Source: Strobilurus pachycystidiatus (lineage: Eukaryota > Basidiomycota > Agaricomycetes > Agaricales > Physalacriaceae). From it: a stretch of DNA of 64,000 nt. Where the stretch lies: assembly GCA_019915135.1 (NCBI GenBank), contig JAHLMK010000008.1:1922001-1986000 (forward strand). The letters are read 5' to 3'. The position numbers and the translations under genes were made by a program. Of the stretch, positions 23,476 through 33,453 are shown piece after piece; the first letter of the stretch is position 1, and each line of letters opens with the position of its first letter. The notes under the pieces are model-generated. The model was not told the origin of the DNA. It ran no database searches and saw nothing but the letters and a program-made list of their open reading frames with translations.

Positions 23476-23996
23476 ATGTCCTTGAACGACCGAAACTTGG
23501 GCGTCGCTTCTGGCGTCGATATGCACGATGGGGTCGCCAATCCCACTGCTTCATCCAACAACTCCAATCCTTTGGACTCAAACTTTGTATGTCGTCAATT
23601 GCTTTCTGGACCGCTTCATTCTTTACAAATGATTCCTCTCAGGTAACAGACCCTACGTCCGATGACCGAGGTGCTGGCGCTGGTCCGAACTTTGAAGGTC
23701 ACCACCAAGCAGCCCGTGGTTTCAAAGAGACAGCAGGTGTGGTTGAGGGGCGGCCAGGCGTTATTGAGACCGCCAATATCGATCCTCTAAATCAGAACTC
23801 CAACAAAGGTGTAGTCCGAAACCTTCTTTTTCTAGGCATATCGCTTACTATATCCGCAGATGATGGCTGGGCAAATGCCACTAGGAATCCTGGCAGTGGG
23901 AGTACAGGGGGATCCGCATCTAATGTGACCTCTTCAGCAGTCGGGACAGCGAAGGAGGCTGTTGAGGCTGTAAAAGATGCAGTATTTGGAAAGTAA
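23476..23996 (+). CDS. Small hydrophilic, disordered protein
   Basis: No family is recognised. Three exons give about 135 residues starting MSLNDRNLGVASGVDMHDG, rich in Asn, Ser, Gly and Asp. The middle reads EGHHQAARGFKETAGVVEGR, and after a second intron (acceptor before DDGWANATRNPGSG) the C-terminus AVGTAKEAVEAVKDAVFGK should form an amphipathic helix. There is no signal peptide or membrane span. Such short glycine/asparagine-rich, helix-ended proteins in fungi are often stress-induced (LEA- or Hsp12-like behaviour), but nothing here proves that. Splice sites are canonical: donor GTATGTC after NPLDSNF and donor GTGTAG after SNK. Confidence 0.6.
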
Positions 23997-24305
23997 AAGC
24001 TACTGGCGATTAATACATTGTATTTGTACCCTGAAAGGGCTAAGACCTCTCAACACTGTATCAAGTGTTCAAACCTTTTCTCAACTCCTGGACAAGATTC
24101 CTTAGAAGAGTATAGTGCGGAGACGCGTTGATTCTTGAATGACAATGAACCTTGAAGTGATTTCTACGGGGTTTAACGGAGTTGGCCCGGTAACTGGTGG
24201 GCCGAGGGCCGAGGCCGAAGAATCATATTGACGACGCTCATCGAAAAACCATTCAGCACCTCATAATTTCGAATCTCTGTTGAAGGCCACCACCTTGGGC
24301 ACACC
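23997..24305. other. Intergenic, nothing recognised
   Basis: This is a 309-bp tandem-gene spacer that must contain the 3' end of the small protein gene and the thioesterase promoter. No motif stands out. Confidence 0.5.
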
Positions 24306-25765
24306 ATGGACGACACTCCAGACAGTCAGGCGGAACACGCACAGATTTCTACTTCGCTCGAAGTTGAACGTCTTGAAGTCAACCTCTTCCGTTCAAAATC
24401 ACTATGGCTGCCCACTCGTGCTCGCGGTGTCTTTGGAGGGTCAGGAGCTCCTCTTGAGATTATCACCTCTGCTCATCACCTTGCAGCCAAGTCATCAGTC
24501 AGGCTCTTGTATCTGCAACAAGCTGTGTTGATCCCGCGTTCGGATTACATGTCAGTCCCTCGCGTCATGCAATCACTCTCTTGTTGATGATATTGTTTAG
24601 TCTATGCATGTTAGACCATACTCTCATATTCTCATTCAGGCCTTGGCCTTTCTGACCCACTCTCCTTTGAAGTGCTATTTCTTGACCAGCGCGTCGCCAG
24701 CCACTCCAATTGTCTACTCTGTGGAAGTTCTCCGGCAAGGCAAATCATACGTCTCTTGTTCGGTCAAAGCTGTCCAGAACGGCACGATAATATTCGTGCT
24801 GTTGTGCTCTTTCCAGAAGCCGGAACTTTGGCAGCCATCACACCAATGGTCTATGCCATCCGTGCCAACTCCCGACGAGTGCCAATTGGAAGAGGATTTG
24901 ATGATGCAATTGGTCAACGAAGACCAATCTGTCCACCCACGGCTACGCGCAATTTTGACCACCTTTGCAGAGGCATACCTTCCATAACATATCCCAATCA
25001 TTTCTTACATTTTCGTAGGAGCGTATGCGGAGCCCGATTGCCATCAAACGCGCCCGAGAACACGAAGTATCTGCCGATGGCAAGGTTCGCTATATGTATT
25101 GGATGCAAGCTCGCAAGATACCCCACTACGAGCCCCATTTCCAGAAGGTCTGATACCCACATTCGTTATGTCTCTTCTGCTAACATAATTTGCGGGTAGT
25201 GTATCCTCGCTTACCTCTCCGATCTCTACCTGTACGTGCATAAGACTCGAGTCTATCATCCGCTCAACTAGTCTCAGAATCGGCGTTGCCGCTCGTATAA
25301 AGGGCCTGAAACGCTTTTCTAGAGGTCCAGAGGGACTTAGCATGTCGGTAAGTGTCTGCAGCGCAATTGTATATGTCGTCGTAATCTCTCCCAAGTCTAC
25401 CATTGACCATGCTATCTACTTCTACGAGTAAGTGTCCTTTTTCCTCATTGATCCTGACAATTGACGCGCTTCCAGAGACAATTTTGACTGTGGCGACTGG
25501 CTTCTATATGTCGTGAGCTGTCAAATATCACTTGTGAGACGGGGTGCTCACGCATTTGATGGTAGATGGAATCACCGCGATCAGCTTCTGGCCGAGGGAT
25601 TGCTCGCGGACAAGTGTGTTTATGAATTGACTGAAAATCTTCAGCGACTAACCAGTATCTTAGCTATTCACGAGACAAGGTGTACTTGTTGCGGTCACAA
25701 CTCAGGAAGGTGTGGTGCGCGCGGGCGTCCGTGGGCCGGATGAGGCTGTTATTGCCAAGCTTTAG
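24306..25765 (+). CDS. TES1: Peroxisomal acyl-CoA thioesterase (TesB/ACOT8 family)
   Basis: This enzyme hydrolyses acyl-CoA to free fatty acid and CoA during peroxisomal beta-oxidation. It is a double hot-dog protein. The N-terminal hot dog reads LEVNLFRSKSLWLPTRARGV, FGGQVISQALVSA, GLHSMHCYFLTSASPATPIV and YSVEVLRQGKSYVSCSVKAV. The C-terminal hot dog has ILAYLSDLYLL, then STIDHAIYFYE (catalytic Asp in the family's DHA/DHS-type motif), DWLLYVMESPRSASGRG and GVLVAVTTQEGVVRAG. The protein ends AKL, a C-terminal PTS1 peroxisome signal. Two oddities are needed for a full reading: a 9-nt microexon (24601-24609, Ser-Met-His) and a GC-AG intron (24973-25018). About nine introns. It precedes PXMP4 on the same strand, but the genes are transcribed separately. 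Confidence 0.88.
24601..24609 (+). other. 9-nt microexon in the thioesterase gene (Ser-Met-His)
   Basis: The preceding exon ends ...GLH at 24550 and the following exon starts CYFLTS at 24673. Between them TTTAG|TCTATGCAT|GTTAG supplies exactly the missing SMH of the family motif GLHSMHCYFL, in phase 0 on both sides. Flanking introns are 50 and 63 nt, normal for this genome. Confidence 0.85.
24973..25018 (+). other. GC-AG intron in the thioesterase gene
   Basis: The frame TTFAEAYLP stops unless it is spliced. No GT lies near the end of the exon; GAG|GCATAC ... TTCGTAG|GAGCGT joins TTFAE to ERMRSPIAIKRA in phase 0. The intron is 46 nt. Confidence 0.65.
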
Positions 25766-25948
25766 TACCTATTCATCAGAGTTATAATGCCATCTAACAC
25801 ATACTTACTGTAATAATTGAGTTGACGCGTTTGACGAATAGCGGAGCTGCAATCACATCAATCACATGCCAGCCATTGTAGCCGGACCCCACGCGTCTCG
25901 AAATGGGGTCGCATCTATCTTCATCTCCCCCACCATTACTGCTACACG

Positions 25949-26683
25949 ATGGATGTTCTCGAAGCCATCATCGCCGATCCTGCCTATCACGACTACCTTG
26001 CCATTCTCAAAGGCGCTCGAAATGGCTTCGTCTACGGCGTCAAAGTGAGGTTTCCACACGCCCTCGTCATGTCCATCCTGTTCGGCAGGGGAGAGTGAGT
26101 GCTATGTTCACTTCTGGAGTCGTCAACAAGCTAACCACGCCCATAGCTGGCAGACACGTATACGCGCAATCTACCGGGCTACCAAGCAACACTCCTTCAA
26201 CCTGGCCAAGTTTGTGACCATCTACAAATCGCTACTTTTACTCCAACGGAAGGCCAACGGAGGCAAGGCGCGTAGCGCGGACACCTTCATTGCCGGGCTT
26301 CTAGGCGGCTACGTGGTGTTTGGGAGCAGGACGGCTATCAACGAGCAGGTACGTGTTGGGCGCACTCTTGAAAACGCCCAATGGCTTATAGTGCTGTCTC
26401 CCAGATCGTTTTGTATGTCGTATCGCGTGTGGTCGCTTCGTTCATTCCCCGCGCAAGCTCACCCTATTCGTCCACCGCCCCTGCATCCGGTGTTGTGAGG
26501 CCTTTGCCTCCAGACTCGAGGTACTTCACGGTATTCGCCGCGCTGTCGTGGGGGGCAGTGATGTGGTTATACAACAACCGAGGCCAGACCATACAGCCAG
26601 GCATGGCTTCGAGCATGCGGTACTTGTACGATGAGTCCAATCACTGGAAAAGTCTCAAAACTCTACTCTGGCACAACTCTTAG
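25949..26683 (+). CDS. PXMP4: Peroxisomal membrane protein 4 (PXMP4/PMP24)
   Basis: PXMP4 is a small integral peroxisomal membrane protein of the Tim17/22/23-related group; its transport role is unsettled. The ATG at 25949 gives MDVLEAIIADPAYHDYLAIL, then KGARNGFVYGVKVRFPHALV, which is the family's opening signature. After the first intron (exon ending GRG-D) come WQTRIRAIYRATKQHSFNLA, FVTIYKSLLLLQRK and TFIAGLLGGYVVFGSRTAIN. After the second come QIVLYVVSRVVASF and FAALSWGAVMWLYNNRGQTI, QPGMASSMRYLYDESNHWKS. The stop is at 26681-26683. Four hydrophobic spans are visible. The adjacent gene on the same strand encodes a thioesterase with a PTS1, so two peroxisomal genes sit side by side. Confidence 0.92.
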
Positions 26684-26722
26684 ACTAGAATATCTATATC
26701 GTCCCTAGATATACATATACCA

Positions 26723-27811
26723 TTACAGGATCTGAGCTACCCGCTTGACGACTCGCTTGCATTTGTACTGTTGAAACCGTTAGCTTCACCCATAGCAAAC
26801 GAGGTGCAGAATCACATCGAGCATATCAGTCGCAGCTGTGCAGGCCTTCTGGCAGACTGGACAACCTTGGAAGACTGTTGCAAGAGACCTCATCTCCCTT
26901 GCTATGTTGGTGTCTGTGAAAGGCGTCAGGTCAGCCGTTCTCAAACGTGGAGAACGGAATACTAGTCTCTATGCTTGGCATCACAAGGAGTTTCCGGGCG
27001 TCCCAGTGCGCCTTTGCGTCGGAATGATGATGCGGACATGCACCATAGTCTGTGGAGGTCTGAGCGACGATAACGAGAATGTAGGAGTTGCGATTCACCA
27101 TGAGGGAATAAATCTTCTTTCAAAAGTATAGTCCGGAACGCCTTCACCCTGACATCTTGTAAAAGTATCAAGTTGTGGTATGCTATGACCGTTGGGATAA
27201 CCCGAATGTCCTCTCTCGAATACGAAGCCATGGGAAGGACGTGTTCGCTGACGGTGGATGCAATCCCCGTTTTGCGTAGCTCCGTTGCTAGCGCATAGGT
27301 CCGCAGAGGTTCTGTTGTCGCATGCATGAGAAGATGGATGTCGAGGGAATGCTCAATGGTCTTCGATAGTACATATTTGTCAACAAGGGAATACAAGAGA
27401 GGCAAAAGAGGAAGGGGTATGACCGTAGAAGGATTGAAATGTTCTGGCAGCATGTAGTATGTCGATGAGTGTGATTCGTCCTCAGAGTCATCATCAGAGC
27501 ATGGACTAGACATCTCTGGGATTGAAGGGGGGTCATGCAATAATCTCAGTAAACCGTCTAGGACGTTGGCTGGTTCCGTAAGATTCAAGGTGTCGTCCTC
27601 TTTCTGATTCGAGGCGTCACAGCAGGCAAACATGTCTCCTACTCTCAGCCTGTATCAGTATCTTGAAAAGAGGCGAGATAACGCACGTACGAAAGACTTC
27701 GCTGTGTTGAGAAAGAGCATGCCGGTTGACATTGAAGACAGTCTGATCTGGTATCGAGAAGACCACAAAATCCGGGTCCGGGCATGTGAAGGACGCGACA
27801 GTCAAAGCCAT
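26723..27811 (-). CDS. BTB/POZ domain protein
   Basis: This is a BTB protein of a large family expanded in Agaricomycetes, probably a protein-interaction adaptor; no partner can be named. The start at 27811 gives MALTVASFTCPDPDFVVFSI, and VFNVNRHALSQHSEVFRT follows, the BTB core with the substrate-facing first helix. After an intron: RDMFACCDASNQKEDDTLNL, LTEPANVLDGLLRLLHDPPS and PLLYSLVDKYVLSKTIEHSL. The end needs three more exons: one around HSDAKAHWDARKLLV, one with LATVFQGCPVCQKACTAATD, and a last one, YKCKRVVKRVAQIL, stopping at 26723. The final intron is 48 nt with a GCTAAC branch-like site. The Cys-Pro-x-Cys near the end is unusual. The internal exon order is fairly clear, its edges less so. 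Confidence 0.72.
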
Positions 27812-29659
27812 TTTTGCAGACGATATTCAAGAGAATGGCGAGATATAAAGGGAACACATTGGGTGCGTGTCAAAACGTGTTCGTAGCTGTCAGTGTCAGA
27901 GGCAGGACTTGACTCGCTGTCACCAAGCAGCTCGATCAAGTTGATGCGTCATTCAGGAACCTTGAAAGTTGAACGTGAACTTCAACTTGAACGGGCTCTC
28001 CTCCTTTTCGCCCAGGTCATGTTCGTTGCCATCGGATTCAACTGTCCTTACTCCAGCGTCTACAGTGAGCGTGCCCAGATTGGCATGTTGGTTCTGCGGC
28101 TTCTGGTTTCGCTTCCTCAAAGTATCTTTCTCTTCATCCCTGCTTGGTTGTCAACTTTGTGCCGTGCGTTTAACAATCTTGGTTATATCAAGCTTGCCAC
28201 TAGACTTTCACAGTGGCTGTAACAGCTCGAACTGATTGGGGTCTGCATGATCGTTACCTCGACTTCTGGTCCAGGCTATTTCGAAAGCGCTATATGCGTC
28301 TGAAGTAATCGGTGCGTCCTTCCTTTTTCAATATTTCTCTAACACAACGACATGAAGAAATCATTACATGATGAGAGCTCATTCGGTATCCAATGAGTTC
28401 TCGCTTCCTGGCAGTCAAGACGGTTGTATTTGTACAGACCAAACGATACTAGACGTCACGGTGGACAGGTCAGCAAAATTCTTCGTGCAATTGCGTCTCC
28501 TTGCTTGAACTGAAAACTGGAAGATGGTATAGAGATTTCAAAGTTCCTTCCAAATACCGACGCGTGCCTCTCGGATCTCTGAGACTTCACCGCGCCGTCT
28601 CAGCCACCAGTGAGCAACTTGAATTCAAACGTCTGACAGTGATCACCATCCATCACGATCTCTGGGGTGCTGTCAAATATGTCTAAATCAGCCTAGAAAC
28701 ACGGATGAGCATCTATGGACTGTTCTTCAGGCGATTCAAAACCTCTTGGCGATGTTGTCGGGTCTGACACTGGACCGGAAAGGATCGGCGCTCAGTGTTC
28801 AGCGCTCAGCGCTTAACAATTGTAATATGTAGCGCTCACCGCGGCACTAAGCCTAGTCCCAACGAACATCGCTACCGTAACAGTCCTGACTATTCTCGAT
28901 GCTCTCACTTCCGCGCAGCCGACTCGGATCGTCAGTGTCTCGTAAACCATCCTCTGCGGCGATGAAGAAACAGCTTCCGGTGGTCTAATTCTGCTGAGCG
29001 CCATCCTGGACGGCTGCGTCGGTCTGGTGTGCAGCAGTACGCCGCAAGCGCTACAAGGCTACTTTTTTTTCTCGAGCGGCTCCGGTAGACTCAAATCAAT
29101 CTGGACCTCATGACAGTCGATCAATGACCCGCACACTTGATGGACTGTATCATCAAGTCATTGAATGAGTCTACGACAGGTCTACGGATGCGGCGAGTGC
29201 ACTCCCTTTCCTACAATGTCCCGCCTTGATCTCCGTTGAATGAAACTTAAATATACGTGGACCAATGGAAAGAACCTTGATTCCAGGTCAAGAACTTGCG
29301 GAGCGAACCTTGATGCCAGAGTATTCTACTTCGGAGAAACACAAAAACATGTTTGTGAGCTGTTCTGTATCAGTACGTACAAATCTGGTCGTATTCACTT
29401 GACACCTTGAGTCATCCCTTTCGCGAGGCGATTTTGCCTCGATGAGAACAAAGACCGTACCTTTCAGAATAGAGTTCGTTTCGAGACGGTTCATGAACTA
29501 AGATTTGCATATTCCAACACATAAGGATGGTGAAACCATAGGGAGATCAGGTATGCATGGGAGCCAGAGGAAAGCGTAGACCGCGACGAAAGAAAAGGCG
29601 TGGTGGTATCATCAAAGCAGGTAAAAAGGATCTAAACAACCAATATCCCAGAGAGTCCG
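27812..29659. other. 1.85-kb gap with no recognisable gene
   Basis: Only short open frames (60-110 codons) occur and none has codon or motif support. A small GC-rich stretch near 28785-28845 repeats AGCGCTCA-type words. The BTB promoter must lie at the left end and the Ras gene's 3' end at the right. Nothing points to a transposon: no terminal repeats and no reverse-transcriptase or transposase motif. Confidence 0.5.
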
Positions 29660-30509
29660 CTACACGATAATACATTTGGTCTTCCTCTCCTTCTTTGGCG
29701 GCGCCGTGCCCCCGCTCGATGGTCCTGCGTCTATACTCCGTGTTTGTCTGAGCGCTCGTACGAGATTCGTGAACAGCTTTTCAACGTTTTGTGCTGTCTT
29801 CGCCGATGTTTCGATAAATTCGCAGCCAAACTGCCGCGCAAGGGCGGCTCCTTCTTCTTTTGACACCTCCCGTTCGTACGTCTTGTCGCATTTATTGCCG
29901 ACTAGCATAAAGATGGGGTCCCCTCGCTTCACCCGTCGCATCGACTGGCGGAAGACTTCCAGGCGATCAAATGTTGACCGGGACGCAATGGAGTATACGA
30001 GGATGAAGCCCTGGCCCTCTCTGGGCAGAGGTGAGCAGAGATTCGAGATGACAGCGGAGGGAGACTGACCGGACCCATTGATCTCGGAGTGTGGCGTACT
30101 CCTCTGCACGATGGCGTCAGAAGGGACAGCACGGAGGAGAAGGCTGTGACTCACCCTGCCCCGCAGTGTCGATTACTTCTACAAAGCACATACGATTGTC
30201 CACTATCAGCTGCTTCCGGTAGGCGTCCTCTATCGTCGGGTCATATGTCTGCGAAAATGTGAGTCGTCCGGAGGTCAGGGGCTGGGCTGAATCAGACAGA
30301 CCTCTGTTGGCGGAGGGAGGCGGGGAAGGGCTGGTCAGGCGGGTGGCAAAGGACAGGGCGGCGTGATGCATACCAACGAAGCAATTCAAGGTGAACTGAA
30401 GATGATAGGTCAGATTAGCAGCTGCACGGCATGGCTGACGCACCTGTACGGCTAGTGCTGTCTTCCCTACTCCACCGTCCCCAAGGACCGCAACTCTCCA
30501 ATTGTCCAT
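29660..30509 (-). CDS. RAS: Ras-family small GTPase with CAAX box
   Basis: This is a membrane-anchored molecular switch controlling growth or morphology signalling. Exon 1 (30444-30509) is [20 protein letters not shown] and VQ, with the P-loop GDGGVGKT. Exon 2 (30374-30395, 22 nt) is FTLNCFV. A 2-nt exon follows (30302-30303), then [12 protein letters not shown] (effector region, switch I), [22 protein letters not shown] and [20 protein letters not shown]. Later motifs are [12 protein letters not shown] (NKCD) and CEFIETSAK. The C-terminus has a KKERKTK polybasic stretch and CIIV, a CAAX prenylation box, so it should be lipidated and sent to membranes. The switch II motif [15 protein letters not shown] and long C-terminus resemble the basidiomycete Ras2-like group rather than Rap/Rsr1. 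The exact subfamily is uncertain. Confidence 0.92.
30302..30303 (-). other. 2-nt microexon in the Ras gene
   Basis: Exon 2 ends in phase 1 (FV plus G) and the next exon begins ACA TAT GAC (TYDP) in phase 0, so two bases are missing. Between them the minus strand reads AACAG|AG|GTCTG: an acceptor, the dinucleotide AG and a donor. Splicing gives G-AG = Glu, the residue found before TYDPTIED in Ras proteins. Flanking introns are 70 nt (30304-30373) and 53 nt (30249-30301). Confidence 0.78.
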
Positions 30510-33118
30510 GTTCTGCGGCGGGCAAGGGTTGGCTGGGGGGGCGAGCAGCGCTGGGGATGTGCATACCTCAGAAAGGGCAGTCAAATGAGAGTGTTCGAAG
30601 TATTGAAAGGCGAAGAGAAAGATGAGCGTGCAAGTCGGGCCGGCAAATGGACAAAAGGCGAAGGAAAGAGGATGAGATGGTCGTCGTGCAAGATTCGTGG
30701 TAGGTCGTGACTGTCAGTGTTAGATAAATTCAGGAGGGAGAGCCCAGTCTTGTTTAGGTCAGCTCCCACGCCTCCCTCCGTCTGTTCCTTCGGCCATCGC
30801 CGCTCAATCGTCCCCGCATATGGGCAGTCTGCGTCCAGTGTTGGCTCTACTTGGTACCCTATCACCTCATCGGGTCAGGCGGTGTCTGCCAGGAATCGAT
30901 AGACGCTCACACAGAGCCTCATGCACCGCGGCTCTGCCCGTTGCCCGTATCTAGTTCTCATCTTCGTTGCTATCTCGGTGCATGCAAGCATGTACGTGTC
31001 TGCTCACCACATCCGCGCACATCCGGCGCAGTCTTTGCGGCCCTGTATTCAATGATGAGTACTCCTGTCGAACCTTTGTGCCACCAGTTTTGCGCCAATC
31101 CAAAGTATGACGGCCTTCGGTCGGGCTTGTCTAAGGAACGAGATCAGCCGGCCTTTCTTTCGTGAACAACCTCCATCATCGAGGAACAACCACTGGACAT
31201 TGGACATTGTGATGATGTATGGACGTCAATCGTCTGCCCTTCCTTCGGCACCAAGGCGGTTGTCAATGTCAACGGACCAAAGATAAATATCTTGTCGTGT
31301 ATCGCCAGACGATATCACCCATCTGCCAGCTCCCCATCCCCGATAACTCATCATGAAGGCACACTGGAGAAGGCGCCTGCGGCGTCCCATTAGTTTAGAC
31401 ACTCCTGATCTGTGCCACGCGAGGTATCTTCCTCCAATCCTGGTTCTCCTTTACCTTTTTCGTCTTCCCCGAGTTCCCAGTTCGCGCCGTTCCGAGTCTT
31501 TAAGGTTTGTCGACACACGGTACCTGCTGATTATCGCATGGACCAACAAGGATCAACGGCTTGAGGGAACAATGGTTGCCGGTTGTCTTTCTCTCTCGAT
31601 GGTGTCTGATAAGACTCACAACGCGTCTTTGTAGTACTCCGGCAGATGCCTTCCACGCCACAAGCGACTTTACATCCCGATATGTCGACGTTATGCACTG
31701 GGCATGATCGCACAAATGAAGACTACCTTTCCGTTGGAGCTCCAATGTGACCGGTGGCCAACTCTCGAGATTACATTCCATGAGACTTTTGTACACGGAG
31801 TGCGACTTGCGATAATTGGCGTGTGATCGTACGCCTTGTTCGTTCAACTTTCAACACGCCACAGACACCTCCGATCAAGGCCTCGCTTAATGAATTGTGG
31901 GCTTCCTTCGGCTTTCTGTCGTCCACCTGCTCGGGATCTCTTTGAATTCCGGATCTGGTCTCGAGTTCGGCGTCCCACCATCGCCTGATGCTGATGTTGT
32001 CCTTACGGGCCGAACATGTTCGCCATCGTCTTCAAGTTCCCAGGCCTTCTCAGGATATGCCAACGTGACCTTGGCTTAGTCTCATTTCCCCAAGCCTCGG
32101 TCCAAACCCCGTCTTGGGGTATTCATTGGGCTTTGACCGTTATATCTCCTCCCCGACGTGCTGTGGCGTCTGATATTCTCAAGAATCCCACACAGGCTAC
32201 AGTCTTCATTGGCCGTGGTCAGATGCACCCCATCCTCGGGCCACGGCAACGCGTCGTTGGGGACTTACTCTTACTCACCAAATCTTACTACTCCAAATGT
32301 CACGCTAGACGCTGATAGCTGGAGACACTTGTTAGGATGTCAACAGGCTATCGTTTGCGTATCAGCGTCGAACATCGAGCGACCCACCGGGTTCCCGAAG
32401 TAATACGAGGTAAGTCTGTTATTTATTTGTTGACGCCGCGCTAACTGATAAAGGTGCGCGCCCTTCAACCTCACAGGTCACCCCTGGTCACCCCGTTTCA
32501 GAGACTAACACTCAGGACTAGGGCTACGAGTGGACTACGGCAGTTAACGAGTAACACACTGTAACACTGGGTAAGATCAGTAAACTCGGTCATGGGTCCG
32601 CACAACATGTCTACCGATGCCTAGTTTGGGCAACTTCATCCTCAACGGTGGCAATAACAATGACTTGTAGCTATCGTTCTTCTCGTGAGGAAAAACTCGC
32701 GTTCGGTCTGGGGAGCAAACGTAAGAGAAGGTTCATTGCAGTGATGGAGTTGCGGAGGATCCTGGTTCCTGCTTGCGACGTCACAGCACGTTTACCCCAA
32801 AAAATCGTTCAGAACTATGTTACTACTATACAAGGGGGTTCAGACCACATTATCGTTAAAGAATAAGAGGTCTATACTCTATGAAAACAACAATCCAAGA
32901 AGCAAAGGATTCCAGCGTGGAAGGTGACGTATGGGAATGCATACTGGATAAATAGTGAACAGCGGCGTGTAGGGAATAGGCAAGGGGAAGGTCGGCGTGA
33001 AAGCAAGGACAATGGATAAGTCAAGGGTAAAGGCGGAGGATGAGGGGATGTGTGGCAGTAGCACAGGAAACGGAAGGTGGTGGGTTCGTCGCCTGTGGAG
33101 CTCGCCAAGACGCGTCGC
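30510..33118. other. Gene-poor region with a possible degraded coding stretch at 31.9-32.4 kb
   Basis: About 2.6 kb show no recognisable gene on either strand. The first 300 bp are the Ras promoter and contain a T/C-rich stretch on the minus strand. Between 31894 and 32403 several plus-strand frames read like protein in pieces (SSSSSQAFSGYANVTLA; PNLTTPNVTLDADSWR), in different frames and without an ATG. This could be a gene with unseen exons or a decayed one. No transposon motifs were found. Confidence 0.4.
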
Positions 33119-33453
33119 TCAATCCTGGCGGCTGAATTCGGCCTGGGTAAGGTCTAGGCAGAAGGTATGGATGTGGTTGGCAGGTGGCTGGATGAGTTTG
33201 ACGGGTTTTTTGTTGCCAGCCTTGGAGCTGAGAGGCTGAATGGCGGTAGAAACTGTGGGGAAAGGCCGCAGGGCGCGCGACGAAGGGAAGGACGGGTTGC
33301 GTCGCGGTGTGAGGCGCTTTGCTTGGCCCTGCGAGCAGTCTGCGAGAGGCGATGAGACAGAGGGACGGAACATGGTCATTGTCGAAGCTGCGCGAAAAGG
33401 CGGGCATAAGCTGAATGTTCGACCGGCGAAGAAAGGATACTTGACGTACCCAT
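33119..33453 (-). CDS. Small basic orphan protein (two exons), putative
   Basis: A C/T-rich leader on the minus strand precedes ATGG at 33453-33450, then a perfect donor GTACGT opens a 62-nt intron (33388-33449) with a pyrimidine-rich acceptor ending GCGCAG. The spliced frame reads MASTMTMFRPSVSSPLADCS, then QGQAKRLTPRRNPSFPSSRA and onward to TFCLDLTQAEFSRQD, about 91 residues. It is basic, Ser/Pro-rich and disordered, with no signal peptide or membrane span. I know no relative. The leader, splice sites and absence of other candidates support a real gene, but the coding evidence is weak. Confidence 0.4.

Noticed and set aside
27892..28222. A 109-codon plus-strand gene after the BTB gene
   Set aside because: Composition is random, with no motif, and no splice or leader context supports it.
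28813..29004. A 63-codon minus-strand protein in the gap before Ras
   Set aside because: Too short, no similarity, and not a pheromone-type precursor because it lacks a CAAX end.
30249..30373. A single non-canonical intron in the Ras gene
   Set aside because: It would need non-GT or non-AG ends or lose two residues; two normal introns around a 2-nt exon explain the frame and the Glu with canonical sites.
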